Of a stretch of DNA of 64,000 nt, positions 23,041 through 35,500 are shown piece by piece. Made by a program: the position numbers and the translations under genes. This DNA is from Hemileia vastatrix (lineage: Eukaryota > Basidiomycota > Pucciniomycetes > Pucciniales > Zaghouaniaceae), in contig JASXTE010000002.1 in NCBI GenBank assembly GCA_030280995.1, positions 2,151,001 to 2,215,000 of the forward strand, in the 5' to 3' direction. The first letter of the stretch is position 1. Every line of letters starts with the position of its first letter. Under the pieces are notes generated by a model, which saw only the letters and a list, made by a program, of their open reading frames with translations, made no database searches and was not told the origin of the DNA.

Positions 23041-23600
23041 TAATAAAGGACAACAAGCTTTTAACAAGTTAAAAAATGTTTGATGAAAGCTCCTATCTTG
23101 GGATTACCAGATCTCCAATTACCTTTTGTATTATATAAATATGCAAGTTTTATTGGTTTGGGTGCTGCTTTTCATCAAAAACAACTTATTGAAGGGAAAA
23201 TTTCAGTAGTACTAATTTGCTATATTTCACATAATCTAAGAATTAGTGAATGTAAATATGGTGCTACTCAACTTGAATGTTTGGAAGCAGTATGGGCTAT
23301 TGAGAAGCTACATTATTATCCTGAAGACCAAAAATTTGAGTTAATAACTGACTGTAGTGCAGTTAAGTCACTCTTAAACATGAAAACTCCTAATAGGTAT
23401 ATGTTTAGATGGCAATTAGCTGTACAAAAAAAGATGACAAATGAGTATTACACATATAGCAGGAACCTTAAACTCTAATGTAGATCTGTTATCTATAGTA
23501 CCTCTACCCAATAATAACAATAATCCTGCTTATGTTCATAAAACATAGATTATTAAAATTTATGGCATTTATTTTGTGGATTTTTAGTATGAATTTATGC
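23041..23600 (+). pseudogene. D RNase H region
   Basis: The 132-codon frame at 23,080-23,478 holds the RNase H core: FVLYKYASFIGLGAAFHQK (where the first metal-binding Asp is replaced, C having YTDAS), the ATQLECLEAVWAI block with its Glu, and a TDCSAVKSLL block with Asp. The tail to about 23,600 is frameshifted. Loss of the first catalytic Asp again indicates a dead copy. Confidence 0.8.
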
Positions 23601-23635
23601 AATAAATTCTTGGTAATTATGCTTTAGATCCTGAC

Positions 23636-24653
23636 TTGAGTAAACTTACTACAATATTAAATGATCCATCTAATGCTTCAATAGGTGTTTTAATAAAAAC
23701 ATTTCCACATAAGTATAAAGAAGCATTAGAAAAAGGAAAATTTTCCATTGAGGATGGTTTTATATATTACAGAAAGAAATTAAGCAATGTAATTTTAATT
23801 CCTGCTTCAATGAAGGAGTTAATGTTAACCATATGTCATGATGATATATTAGCAGGTCATTTTGACTTCCATATAACATTAACCAGAGTAAAAAATATAG
23901 CTTCGTGGATTAACATGTCGGAGGATGTTCAAAAATATGTTGAGACATGTGATTCTTGTCAAAAATCTAAATGATTAACAGGAAAAAGAGCTGGTTTATT
24001 ACAACAACATGAGCAACCAAAAGCTCCATGGGGAATAGCTAACATGGACTTTGTAACAGGTTTTCCAATAGCAGGGCATAAAAGTTATAACTCCTGCTGA
24101 GTAATTGTAAATAGATTTAAAAAAATGTGTAAATTTATTCCTACCAACAAAGAGGTTTCTGCAAAGGACTTAGCTTTTCTATGTTGGTCACAAATGTTAA
24201 ATATAGCAGGTTTCCCCAAAGAAGTAGTTTCAGATAGAGATTCAAAATTTACTTCTGAGTTCTGGACATAACTTATGGATGTTTCAAGGTGTCAATTAAA
24301 AGTTTTTACAGAACACCATCCACAAACTGGTGGGCTAGCAGAAAAAATGATACAAATTTTAGAAGATATGATAAGAAGATATTGTGCTTTTGGTCTTGAC
24401 TTTAAAGACAATGAAAAATTCACGCATGATTGGGTAACCCTTATCTCAGGTTTTAAATTTTCATAGAATAGTACAGTACATTCTGTCACTGGAAAAAAGC
24501 CATTTGAGTTATGGTTGGGTTATGTACCAAATACCCCTTGCTAAAAATCTTAATAAATTACATAGATTGGATATCTATCCAGGTACAAAACATATCTTTT
24601 AGATGCAATAATTTTGCATAAAGCATGCTCAAGAATGTATAAATAAGGCACTT
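23636..24653 (+). pseudogene. D integrase, truncated by the insertion
   Basis: The H-H-C-C zinc domain is intact in 23,636-23,974, from CHDDILAGHFD to CDSCQKSK. The core follows in pieces: NMDFVTGFP (first Asp, about 24,043), VSDRDSKF (second Asp, about 24,230) and GGLAEKMIQI (Glu, about 24,330-24,350). The segment HAQECINKA at about 24,615-24,645 is the last recognisable part. The element is then cut by the A-type LTR at 24,654. Stops occur near 23,974, 24,100, 24,270 and 24,464. Confidence 0.85.
24649..24653 (+). repeat. Left copy of the insertion target duplication (CACTT)
   Basis: CACTT directly precedes the A2 LTR end TGTCACC. It pairs with CATTT at 48,112-48,116, which follows the other LTR end. 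Four of five bases match, and element C confirms that the two flanks are contiguous integrase sequence. Confidence 0.75.
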
Positions 24654-25485
24654 TGTCACCGGATGACCTACACACAAGGTCAAGGGTGATCCTGGGAAAG
24701 TGAGATGGAGGAAGGAGTTTAGAGACTTCTTTGAAGTACAGAGGAAATACTTGAGGGAGTGATTCAAAGATGAGTCAAAGGAAAAGCTGCTTCCTCGAGG
24801 TACGTTTGATAAGATTCTTAATATAATTTGAAGGTATTATTAATATTCTTATGATCTCACAAAGGGTTGGAAACTCAATAATCAAAGATTTAAGTTTTTA
24901 GAAATGATTACTGAGAAAATAAGGAAATGTAAAATAATAATGATTTAACCTGAAGCTTTACCACTATTAACTATATATACATTTTATAATTTAATTCTAA
25001 AGAATGTCAAAGCGAAATCCCATCCCTTTTATATCCACTACTCCTCCTCGCATTGACCTCATGCCCATCCATCATTCCGCACACCACAGACCTCCCTATA
25101 TCCTCACATACCCTCCTCACTACCACCCATTACACCTGGACCCTCCTCAATAACATCTTTTAACCCCTTGACCCTCCACTAACCATCCAGTCCATGCTCA
25201 CTACCCCCATTAATAACCCACAGACACACAATAACCCTTTAGCCAAATATTGCATTGGCCGTTGCACTGTGCGTCGCTTATTAAAGAAAAAGACTGAACT
25301 CACTATTGAGATATTAAATAATTTATATTTAAAGTTTTAGATTAGTGCAGTTGAATAGTGAGTACACATAGGAAAGTTGCAGTTCCTATGTAAAATTCCT
25401 TCTGCACTTCAAACATGGATTTAGACCTTGTTATTATTGATTTAAATGAGCTGCTTTTTCCTCGAGTGTCACATGGTGTGTGACA
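24654..25485 (-). repeat. A2 3' LTR (832 bp, reverse orientation)
   Basis: It is the reverse complement of the A-type LTR, bounded by TGTCACC on the left and GTGTGACA on the right. It matches 7,262-8,073 and 49,354-50,163 throughout. Confidence 0.92.
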
Positions 25486-25582
25486 GATTCCCGGGTATAA
25501 GATGCGAGCTCCGGTGAACGTGAGAACACATTCTTCCCACACTATATTTTTTCTTCTACTTCTTCCTTTAAAAATTTTTAAT

Positions 25583-25888
25583 ATGTCTAACTGCCCTACT
25601 CCCGTTCCCATGCCTCCACACCCCAAGGATGATGGTTATGTTGTTACTCGCCAGTATACCCACGCTTGCATGGCTTGTGTGTCAATGGAGTATTTCTGTG
25701 TCAAAAGCATGGCCACATGAAGCCCTTGCCAGAAATGCAAATTTTGTCGCTGGAGACGGGTGGCCTGTGATGCCCTTGCAAAAAACGGGGATATTGAGAA
25801 GAGGTTTATGGAGACTAAGTACTGGGTGATTCCTAAGACCAAAGAGGTGGTTGAGGATATTTGGGAAGTATTGGTTGGGGATGATTGA
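25583..25888 (+). pseudogene. A2 antisense Zn2Cys6-like gene, 5' part
   Basis: The gene is antisense to its element. The ATG (25,583) lies 97 bp inside the LTR, matching A1. The frame runs 101 codons with one internal TGA (codon 46) and ends at TGA 25,886-25,888, where A1 has CAA. Cys29, Cys32, Cys39, Cys52, Cys55 and Cys62 give C-x2-C-x6-C-x12-C-x2-C-x6-C, the classic Zn2Cys6 spacing, with an extra Cys49. RWRRVAC supplies basic residues in the second half. An ETKYWVIPKTKEV block is shared with A1. The acidic region and second exon of A1 are lost, replaced by A/G-rich sequence. All six cluster cysteines are intact here. DNA binding is inferred from spacing only. Confidence 0.7.
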
Positions 25889-25937
25889 TTGGTGGAAGAA
25901 GAGGGAAATAAGGTCAAAGATAGAAAAAAAATTTGAA

Positions 25938-26230
25938 AGAAAAGAAAGAAAATTAAAGGAATTATTGAATTTTAAGATTTTATTTTAATGAATTTGTTAA
26001 GATTTTGTTTTTGTTATTTATTTTTTTAATTTTAATTTAATTTTATTTTATTTTATTTTATTTTATTCTATTTTGTTTTATTTATTTTTAAAGAAGGTTG
26101 AAAAAACTTTTTTGGGAGAGAAGAGAAAAAAGAAAACAGAGTAAGGATCTTTAGAAGAAAAGAAGTTTTAGAATTCTAAGAAAAGAAAAGAAAAGAAAAG
26201 AGAAGAAAAAAGAAAAATAAAAGGAGTTTT
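25938..26230. repeat. Low-complexity A/G- and T-rich spacer of A2
   Basis: Poly-purine runs and TTTTATTTTA-type repeats sit in the same place as the spacer 5,446-6,253 of A1. No coding content is seen. Confidence 0.7.
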
Positions 26231-26239
26231 AAGGTTTTG

Positions 26240-26760
26240 GTTTTAAAGGATATTTAAGATGAAAAGATTTTAGGAGTTCAGGGGCATTAGAAACATTGAT
26301 GGCTGGTTCCCAGGATGTTTTTTCTGAGTCATTGAGGAAGCCTTCACATTCCACAAGGTATTGAATTTTCCCCTCGCACATTCTTGAATCAAGGATACGA
26401 CTTACTTCCCACTCTAGATGGTCTTCTACTTAAACTGGTTCCGGAGGAGGTTGGTTCCTGCCCGGGTATGTTTCTCAAGCCAGTTCCAGGAGAGATACAT
26501 GGAAAACAGGGTGAATAGCCTGCCATTTAGGAGGTAGATTGAGTCAAAATGGAGTTTTAGAGACTTTGGAGTCAATTTAAAACGGTCCCAGGTGCTATTC
26601 TTTCAGTTTTTTAGATGGTAGAGTTGTTTAAATGTTTCGTGCATCAAGCCATACTTTGTTGCCTGGTTTAAAGGAAGGAGCAGATTGTTGATGTTTGTCG
26701 GCCTGTTCCTTGTACCTTTGAATTGCTAATTGCAAGTTTTATTGAAGTTCTTCTTGATTT
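26240..26760 (-). pseudogene. A2 integrase C-terminus and chromodomain, broken
   Basis: Minus-strand sequence parallels 4,937-5,445 of A1 at the nucleotide level, including the GPF-like block (about 26,590) and the chromodomain W-E-P end (about 26,310). Several shifts and stops leave no long open frame. The identity rests on alignment with A1 by eye. Confidence 0.7.
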
Positions 26761-27460
26761 TGTGATATGGTTTGAAGCTAATGTTCCTCAGGATGACTAG
26801 TTCCTACATGGATTAAGTTGAATTGAGGATTTCTTTCATAAACAGTTTCAAAAGGAGATTGTTGTGTTGAAGAATGAGTTGAGTTATTATAAGTGAATTC
26901 GGCCAAAGTTAACCATGTGGTTCATACTTCTTGTTTGTAACTGAAATACATTTGGAGGTATTTCTCGATGATTTGATTGATCCTTTCCCTTTGCCCATCA
27001 GTTTCAGGATGATAGGCTGTGGAGGGATTCCTCTTTATATTAAGTTGTCAACACAATTTAGTCCAGAATGTGGATACAAACAATGAGCCTCTATCCAAAA
27101 AATATCATTAGGTAAGCCATGTTTGTAAAATACTTGTTCTAGAAACAATTTTGTCAAATCTTCTGCTGTAGCAGTAGTAGTTGTTTTTATGAAAATAGAC
27201 ATTTTTGAAAATCTATCTACTATTACTAATATAGCATCAAAATTATTAGAAAGAGGAAGTTGAAAAATAAAATCCATAAATAAAGATTCCCAAGGTTTAG
27301 AGGGAATAGGAAGTGGTTGAAGCAACCCATGCTTCTGGTGACAGGGAGCCTTATTCCTGTTAAATTTGTAACAAGATCTTATATAGGCCTTGATCTCTCA
27401 GGCCATTCCTGGCAAGAAGAAATCCCTTGCTATTAACTGGTAGGTTTTATCAACACCAAA
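26761..27460 (-). pseudogene. A2 integrase core, broken
   Basis: The open piece 27,035-27,325 carries the first catalytic Asp (LFMDFIFQLP) and the region up to HGLPNDI, where A1 continues into ISDRGS. A frameshift at about 27,095-27,110 breaks the second Asp block, and the Glu block lies in another frame near 27,000. The zinc domain lies broken at 27,340-27,480. Its sequence is close to A1. Confidence 0.83.
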
Positions 27461-27779
27461 ATTACCAGCAAATGGAGAATCATGTCGGCTAATGAAAATC
27501 CATAATTTTATTTTATTGTTGTTGGGTATGACTACTCTACCTTCAAAGACTAATAGACCTGATTAAATACTAAATCTTTTTGCTGCTTGCTTTGAGATTA
27601 TTTTGTCTTTTAACCCTAAACAATAATTGTCCTTTGACTGAACTTTGAGGATGTTGAATAGTAGATTTTTCAAAGATTTAATTGTCATCAAATTAAGTTG
27701 ATGATTTGTTAACATTGATTCATTTAAGATTGATTTCACCTTTGCTGGGTTCTTGTCAGCAAATGTGTCCCCCCGCTGT

Positions 27780-28351
27780 GGGTAAATGTTGTCCCAATGT
27801 TAAAGGATATCTGAAACAACACAGTTATTACCTGGGCGATAGGAAATAGAGAAAGGAAATTCAAACAGAAATTCAGCCTACCTGGCCTGATGCCTGGTTA
27901 ACACTTTGGACGACATAAAGTATTTCAAAGCATTATAGTCAGTCAGGATCTGAAAAGGACTATCCAGGCTGAGAAAAAAAGAGCGCCATTTTTAAAGACA
28001 GTGAATGATAGCTAATAGCTCTTTGTCATGAATTTCATAATTTAATTCTGCCACAATGAGTTTGCGGGACTCAAAATCAACAGGATGAAGCAATTTTGTT
28101 TCAGGATTGAATTGAGAGATGACCCCTGAAATAGCATAATCACTAGCATCTGTCTTGACTACTGTCGAAGCAGAAGGATCAAAATGACGAAAAATTGGAG
28201 CTGTGGTGAACACAGTCCTCAATTCTTCAAATTCCTTATGTGCTGTAGAATTAAAAACAAAAGGAATATCTTTTTTAAGAAGAGAAGTAATATTGGATAT
28301 ATTTTTAGAATTATCTTTGATAAATCTTCTATAGAAATTGGCAAAACCCAA
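27780..28351 (-). pseudogene. A2 RNase H and reverse transcriptase end
   Basis: The piece 27,992-28,351 starts in the reverse transcriptase tail (GFANFYRRFIKD) and contains the RNase H TDASDYAISG block and the AELNYEIHDKELLAI block. It is less damaged than A1. A stop after HCL and a shift separate it from the remaining RNase H at 27,780-27,990. Confidence 0.85.
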
Positions 28352-29200
28352 AAACTTTTGAGGGATTTAACAGTTTTGGGCTCAGGCCATTCCAGGACTT
28401 TTTGGACCTTTTTGTTGTCGATGACTAGACCATCAGTGGACAACGTAAAACCCAAAAAATCAATAGATTTAACGGTATTGGGCTCAGGCCATTCCAAGAC
28501 TTTTTGAACCTTTTTTTTGTCCATGACTAAACCATCAGTGGACAACGCAAAACCCAAAAAATCAATAGATTTAAGATGGAATTCGCACTTATTGTGCTTG
28601 GCATAGAGACAATGATCCCCAAGGCAATTTAGAACCTGTCAAACATGATAAATATGTTCATCAAGGGTCTTTGAGAAAATTAAAATATTGTCTTAATAGA
28701 CAACAACAAATTGTTCGACAACATCTTGAAAGATGTCATTAAAAAAAGTTTGAAAAGTAGATGGTGTGTTACACAATCCAAAAGGCATGACTAAGTATTC
28801 AAAACTACCAAATCTAGTGCGCATTGCAGTCAGTGGTTCATGACCTTCAGCAATGAGAATAAGATTATAAGCGCCTCGAAGAACAATTTTAGAAAACAAA
28901 TTATCACCATTGAAAAGGGTAAGAAGCAATGACATAGGGTGAACAGGATATGCATTCTTCTTAGTGACTGTGTTGAGCTTTCTATAGTCAACACACAACC
29001 TAAGGCTACCATCCTTTTTCTTTAAAAAAAGAACAGGGGAGCCGGTTGGAGATTTAATGTCTCTGATGAAACCTTTGGCTACATTCTCTGCAATTTAGTC
29101 TCGAAGAACTTGAGATTTGTCCTTTGACAAAGAATAGACAGGACCTTCTGGAGGTACTGGACCTATTAACTCTATTTCATGGTTGTAGGGTCAATGAGGT
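28300..29200 (-). pseudogene. A2 reverse transcriptase, broken
   Basis: The minus-strand frame 28,693-28,998 carries CVDYRKLN, the [15 protein letters not shown] block and then Y followed by TAA at the Y-x-D-D position (28,693-28,695), with D-N instead of D-D after it. A1 has the same TAA. The thumb region contains an in-frame 34-codon tandem duplication (28,371-28,574). Upstream finger sequence extends to about 29,190 with stops. Confidence 0.86.
28371..28574 (-). repeat. 102-bp in-frame tandem duplication in A2 reverse transcriptase
   Basis: Two adjacent 102-bp copies each encode 34 residues (from SIDFLGFTLSTDGLV to EWPEP and a short tail). A1 has one copy at the same place (about 3,220-3,320). 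The copies differ by a few bases. Confidence 0.9.
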
Positions 29201-29233
29201 GGTAACTTATTGGCCTTGCGGATTTAGAAGACA

Positions 29234-29509
29234 TCAAGGAAATAGTGATAGTTTCTGGTGGAGTTGATTTAATGGCTTCAACGTTATTTGGTTTTCCACA
29301 TCTTCTTTGAGAGAATCTGTTGAGGGAAGACCAGAATTGAGAGAGCATAATTTGACTACTTTAAGGCAATTTAAATCCTCTTTGAGTGAAGCGATCAAGC
29401 TAGAAGGGTTAGCCAATTGCTCATTTAGAGAAAGATCAGATGAAATTGCTTGGACAGACACTTTCAAAATTAATACTGACCATAATACACAAGTATGAAA
29501 CCTTGGCAT
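29234..29509 (-). pseudogene. A2 protease-reverse transcriptase linker
   Basis: The 91-codon frame includes DLSLNEQLANPSS and LNSGLPSTDSL, which match the A1 linker at 2,340-2,480. It is the last family A sequence before the satellite array. It has no known catalytic content. Confidence 0.75.
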
Positions 29510-29554
29510 CTATCCAATAAAAGATTTTCCTTCTGATAAATTGATTTTTCTAAG

Positions 29555-32500
29555 TTACTCCCTGCTAAAAAGTGTCCTTGTGAGGTTTGTCTGACCTTCA
29601 GGGGGGTAATTTGGCCACATCACACTACTTCTATTTCGATGATTGACCAAAACATCATCCTCATTCCCATCTAAAGAGTTGATCTCATCTGAGTGTGGCT
29701 GATCAAAGGGGTCCACCACAAGTTTAGCCAAAATTTTGTTGAACACTTTTTTGATGGATAGTGACTAACTGGTTCTTTCCAAAATTGTCCACGTGAAGTT
29801 AGGCTGAACTTCAGGAGGATAAATTTATTATGAATACCAAATTAACTGAAGAATAATTTTGCCTTAGCTACTCTGAATCATAAAAGTTTCCAACTGAGGT
29901 TTAGCCATAATTCAGGTAGACACTTTTGGAAAGGCACAGTCTGATGGGTTTAATATCTATATATGGCAATAAGTATCAGTTTTTTATCAAAATGGAACTA
30001 GAATTAATTTAATATGGCCAAAGTCTCCACCTGAAGTTTGGCCAAAATACAGGTGGAAATTTTCATGAGGATTACTTGATGAAATGAAGAAGACTTTCAA
30101 TTACTTTCCATCATAAAATTTTCAAACTTAAGTTTATCAAAAATTTTGGTGACACTTTTTCCAGATCCAGTCATATGGGATCAACTCTCTATATGGCAAT
30201 TAGAATCAATTTTTAGTCAATCATGGCATTAGAAGTAATTTGATATGGACAAACTTTCCACCTGATTTTTTGCCGAAAATAAGTTGGAAATTTTTATGAG
30301 GAATACTAGATTAACTAAAGAAGACTTGCACCCTACAACTGTCTATCATAAAAGTGTCCACCAGAAGAGTTTTCAAACTTGTGGTTGACACCTATGGCCT
30401 GGTCCAGCCATATGGGATCAATTCTGCATATGGAAATGAGGATTTAATTTGGTCAATCATGGTACTAGAAGTAATTTGATATAGACAAAGTGTGCAACTA
30501 AATATTGGAAAAAAATCAGTTGAAAACTTCATTTAGTTTTTCAAAAAATCAAATTAAGTACAATTTTATTCCTGATAAGGCCCATTTTATCCAATACCTC
30601 TTCTGAGCCTTGAAAGTAGGCATTTAGCTTGAATTTTTAATTTCATATAAAATCCCTTTTATTCAACCTATTTCTTTTTATCCCTTTTTTTTCTTTTAGA
30701 TATCAATTAATTTTATTTAAAACAAATCATTTTCATAATTTTTTACCTGTATTTAATAAAATTTTTAAAGGCTTAACATCACCCTGTAAGCATTTGGCAC
30801 ATGTTTTTTTGCTATACTAATAAAAATAATAATATACTGGTGACAAAAAATTGATCAAATGATAAAATATTAATAAAACAGAAAGATCAAATACCAGTGG
30901 ATATGTTTTAAATAAATACCAGTTGCACTGAAGAAGAGCTGGACCATAGATACTCACCATCAAAAAAGTGTCCAGCACAAGTTTGTCCGAACTTGTGCTG
31001 GACATTTTGGTCAGGTGCAGTCATATGAGATCAATTCTCACCATGGAAATGAAAAAAATTATTTGATAAAAAACTTCACTAGAAGTAGTTTTACATAGCC
31101 AAATTTTCTACCTAGAGTTCATCCAAACCACAGGTGCACAATTTTTTATATTTAAAAAAAAGTCAATTTAGTACAATTTATCCCTGATGGCTCTCATTTG
31201 CTTCAACACCTCTACTGGCCTTTGATAGTAGGAATATTACTTGGATTTCTTTTTTCATATTTTATCCCTTTAACTTAATTTTTTGTTCCTAATATTGCTT
31301 TTTGATATCAATTAATAATTTTTAAAATAAACTATTTTAATATTTTTATACATTTATTTAATAATTATATAAAAGGTGTAACATCAACTGGTATGCATTT
31401 GGCACATGAGTTTTTTCTATACTTATAAAATTAATAATATAATGGCAACCAAAAATTGATCAAATAATATTTATGAGTGAGGGAAAAAGATAAAATACCA
31501 GTAGACATGTTTGTAAGAAATACTAGATGAACTGAAGAAAAATTCTACCCTAGCTACTCTCCATCATAAAAGTGTCCAGAAAAAGTTTGGCCGAACTTGT
31601 GCTGGACACTTATGGTCAGGTTCAGTCAGATGGGAGCAATTCTCTCTATGGAAATGAAGATAAATTTTTGATAAAAAATTACACTAGAAGTAGTTTGATA
31701 TTGCAAAATTTTCATGCTGAAGTTTTGGTAAAGCTCAAGTGGATTTTTTTTTTATTTTTACGTAAAAGAAAATTTAGTACAAGTTTAGCCCTGATTGTGC
31801 TAATTTGATTCAACATCTCTTTTTTCTGTTTATAGCAGGAATTTAACTTGGATTTTAATTTTCATCTTTGATTTCTTTTATTTTACTTTATTCATCTCTT
31901 ATTGCTTTTGGATAGAAGTTTATTTTTTGTAAAATAAATCATTTTCATATTTTTTTACCTTTCTTTAATAATATTATAAAAGGTGTAAGATCACCCAGTA
32001 TTCATTTGGCACACAGGTTTTTGCTATACTGATAATATTAATAATATAATGGTGACAAAAAATTAATTAATTGATAAATATGAGTGAGGCACAAAGATTT
32101 AATAACAGTGGACATGTTTATAAGAAATTCTAGATGATTTAAAATGACTTTCACCCTGGCTACTCTCCATGATAAAAGTGTCCAGCACAAGTTTGGCCAA
32201 ACTTCTGCTGGACACTTTTGGTTGCATGCTTTCAGATGCAATCAATTCTTTTTATGTAAATGAGACTGAATGATCAGTCCATCATTGCACTGAAAGTAGT
32301 TTTATATGGAAAAATTGTCCCCCAGAAGTTTGTCCAAACCTAAGGTAGACAATTTTTTACTTTGGTAAAAAGTAAATTTGATCCATGTTAAGCTATGATG
32401 GTGCCCATTTTTTCTGAAGCCTCTACTGGCTCATGATAGCAGAAATTATACTTAATATCTTTATTTCATGTTTGATCTCTTTAATTTAAATTTTACCCTT

Positions 32501-35500
32501 TTATTTATCCTTTAGCTTTTAAATACCAATTTTATTTTGGTAAAACTGATAACTTTCACATTTTTTTACATTTATTATATAATATTATTAAAGTTGTAAA
32601 ATCACACAGTGTACATTCAGTACACATGTTTTTTCTATACTAAAAACATTAATAATATAATGGTGACTAAAAAATAATCAAATAATAAATATGGATGACA
32701 CAGAAAGATCAAATACCCATAGACATTTTTAAAATGAATATAAGATTAACTGAAGAAGACTTGCACCCTAGCTACTCTCCATCATAAAAGTGTCCAGCAC
32801 AAGTTCAGCTAAGCTTTTGCTAGACACTTTTGGTTGCATGCAGTCAGATGGGATAAATTTACTCAATGGAAGTTAAAATGAATTTTTGCTCAATCATTGC
32901 ACAAGAAGAAGTCTTATACTGCTATACTATCCTCCTGATTTTTTTGAAATCCTCAGGTGGACACTTTTATTAATTTAAAAAAAATGAAAATATATTCCAA
33001 ATCTAGAACCGGTGGTGCAATTTTTGTCTGAAAACTCAAATTTTCTTTGATAGCAGAAATTTTATTTGATGTTTAATTTCATATTTAATCACTTTTATTT
33101 TACTTTTTTATTCCTCTTTTTGCTTTCAAATATCAATTTATTTATTGTAAAACTAATACTTTTCATATTTTTTTTACTATTATTTAATAAGATTATTAAA
33201 GATGTAGCATCTCCCAGTATGCATTTGGCTTATAATTTTTTTCAATACTAATAACATTATTAGTATAATGTTGAAAAACAATGAATCAAATGATAAATAT
33301 GGATGACACAGAAAGATCATATACAAGTGGATTTGTTTATAAGGAATACCTGATGAACTGAAGAAGACCTGCACCCTAGATACTTACCATCATAAACGTG
33401 TCCAGCATAAGTTTGGCCAAACTTGTGCTGGACACTTTTGGTTGCATGCAGTCATATGGGATAAATTTATTCTATGGAGATGAAAATGACATTTTGCTCA
33501 ATCATTGCAAAATAAGTAGTTTGATATTGCCAAAATGTCCTCCTGATGATTTTTCAAAACTAATCAGGACACTTTCTTTGGTTTAACAAAAAAGAAAATA
33601 TAGTCCAAGTTTAGCCCTGGTGGTGCACATTTGATCTAACACCTCTAATTGTTATTGATAGTGGGAATTTTCATTAGATTTTTTTTCTTATTTTATCCCT
33701 TTTATTTTACTTTTTTATTGCTCATATTGCTTTGGATATCAATTTTTAATTTTTAAAATAAATAATTTTCATACTCTTATACATTTATTTAATAAAATAT
33801 GATTAAAGGTGGAACACCACCTGATATGCATTTTTCACACAAGTTATTACTATAGTAATAACATTAATAATATAATGATGACAAAAAATTAATCAAATGG
33901 TAAATTTAAATGACACAGAAAGATAAAATACCAGTGTATATGTTTATAAGAAATCCCTTTTGAGTTTAAGAAGATTTGCTGTATGCCCACTCTCAATTAT
34001 AAAAGTGTCCAGCACAAGTTTGGCCAAACTTGTGCTGGACATCTTTGGTTGCATGAAGTCATATGAGATAAATTCTCTCTATGGCAATGAAAATTATATT
34101 TCACTCAATTATTGAAGTAAAGAATGTTTAATATTGTAAAATTGTCCCCTGGAAGTCTCTCCAAACCTAAGCTCAAAAATTGTTAGCTATACATAAAAGT
34201 AAGTTTAGACCAAGTCTTGACCTAGGGGTCCCCAACTGTCCCAACACCACTTCTGGCTCATGATAGTAAAATTTTACTTGTATTTTTTATTTCATATTTG
34301 ATCCCATTTATTTTCATTTTACTTTTCTATTACTCTTTTTAATTTTAAATATCAATTTATTTTTTTAAAAACTAAACATATTCATATTTTTTTAACTTTA
34401 TATAATAATATTATTAAAGGTGTAACATCACCAATTTTGCATTTGGCATGCAGGTTTTTCCTATACTAGAAACATTAATAATATATATGGTGACAAAAAA
34501 TTAATTATAAGATAAATATGAATGATAAAAAAAAGTTAAAAAACCAATAGAAATGTGAAAAACAAAAAACTGATGTACTGAGAAACACTTCCACCCCTGC
34601 TACTCTCCATCATAAAAGTGTCCAGCACAAGTTTGGCCAAACTTGTGCTGGACACTTTTGTTCAGGTGCAGTCAGATGGGATCAATTCTCTCTGGGAAAT
34701 TAAATTAAAAAAAATTCTAAATAATTACATTAGAAGTAGTTTGGTATGGCTGAATTATACACCTTGAGTTTTCCCAAACCTCAGGTGAAAAATTTTTTAT
34801 CTTTAAAAAAAATTAAATTTTATCGAATTTAGCCCTGATGGCACCCATTTGTTTCAACACCTCTACTGGCTCTTGAAGGCAGTAATTTTCCTTGAATTTT
34901 TCTTTTTCATATTTGATCTCTTTTACTTTACTTTTTTATCACTTATGTTACATTTGGATATTAATTTATAATTTTGGAAAAAAAATCATTTTCATATTTT
35001 TTTAACAATTTTTAATAATATTATAAAAGGTGTTATATAACATGGCATGCATTTGGCGCACAAGTTTTTTCTATACTAATAAAATTAATAATATTCTAAT
35101 GACAAAAAAAAATCAGATAATAAAATATGAATAACACAGAAAGATCAAATACCAGTTGACATGTTTAAAAAAAATAACAGTTGCACTGAAGAAGGCCTGC
35201 ACCCTAGCTACTCTCCATCATAAAAGTGTCCAGCACAAGTTTGGCCGAAATTGTGCTGGACACTTTCAGTCAGGTGCAGTCAGATGGGATCAATTCTCTC
35301 TATAGCAATGAAAAAAAATTATTTGATAAGAAAATTCACTAGATGTAGTTTGATATAGCTGAATTATCCACCTAGAGTTCATCCAAACCACAGGTACACA
35401 ATTTTTTATCTTTAAAAAACAGTCAATTTAGTACAATTTATCCCTGATGGCTCTCATTTGCTACAACATCTCTACTGGCCTTTGATATCAGGGATTATAC

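Larger units (their letters stand above)
19290..24653 (+). mobile_element. D: Ty3 retrotransposon, 5' part (3' part at 48,112)
   Basis: Gag, protease, reverse transcriptase, RNase H and integrase pieces lie in order on the plus strand and resemble element C domain by domain, with far more stops. The integrase tail breaks off at 24,653 and resumes at 48,112 with the residues that follow in C. The insertion between is flanked by CACTT (24,649-24,653) and CATTT (48,112-48,116). Confidence 0.88.
25486..29510 (-). mobile_element. A2: interior of a family A chromovirus, 5' truncated
   Basis: Read on the minus strand this matches A1 from the protease linker to the 3' end: linker 29,234-29,509, reverse transcriptase, RNase H, integrase, chromodomain, spacer, and the antisense gene (which lies on the plus strand here). 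Gag and the protease core are missing. At about 29,510-29,555 the interior gives way to satellite sequence. Confidence 0.9.
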
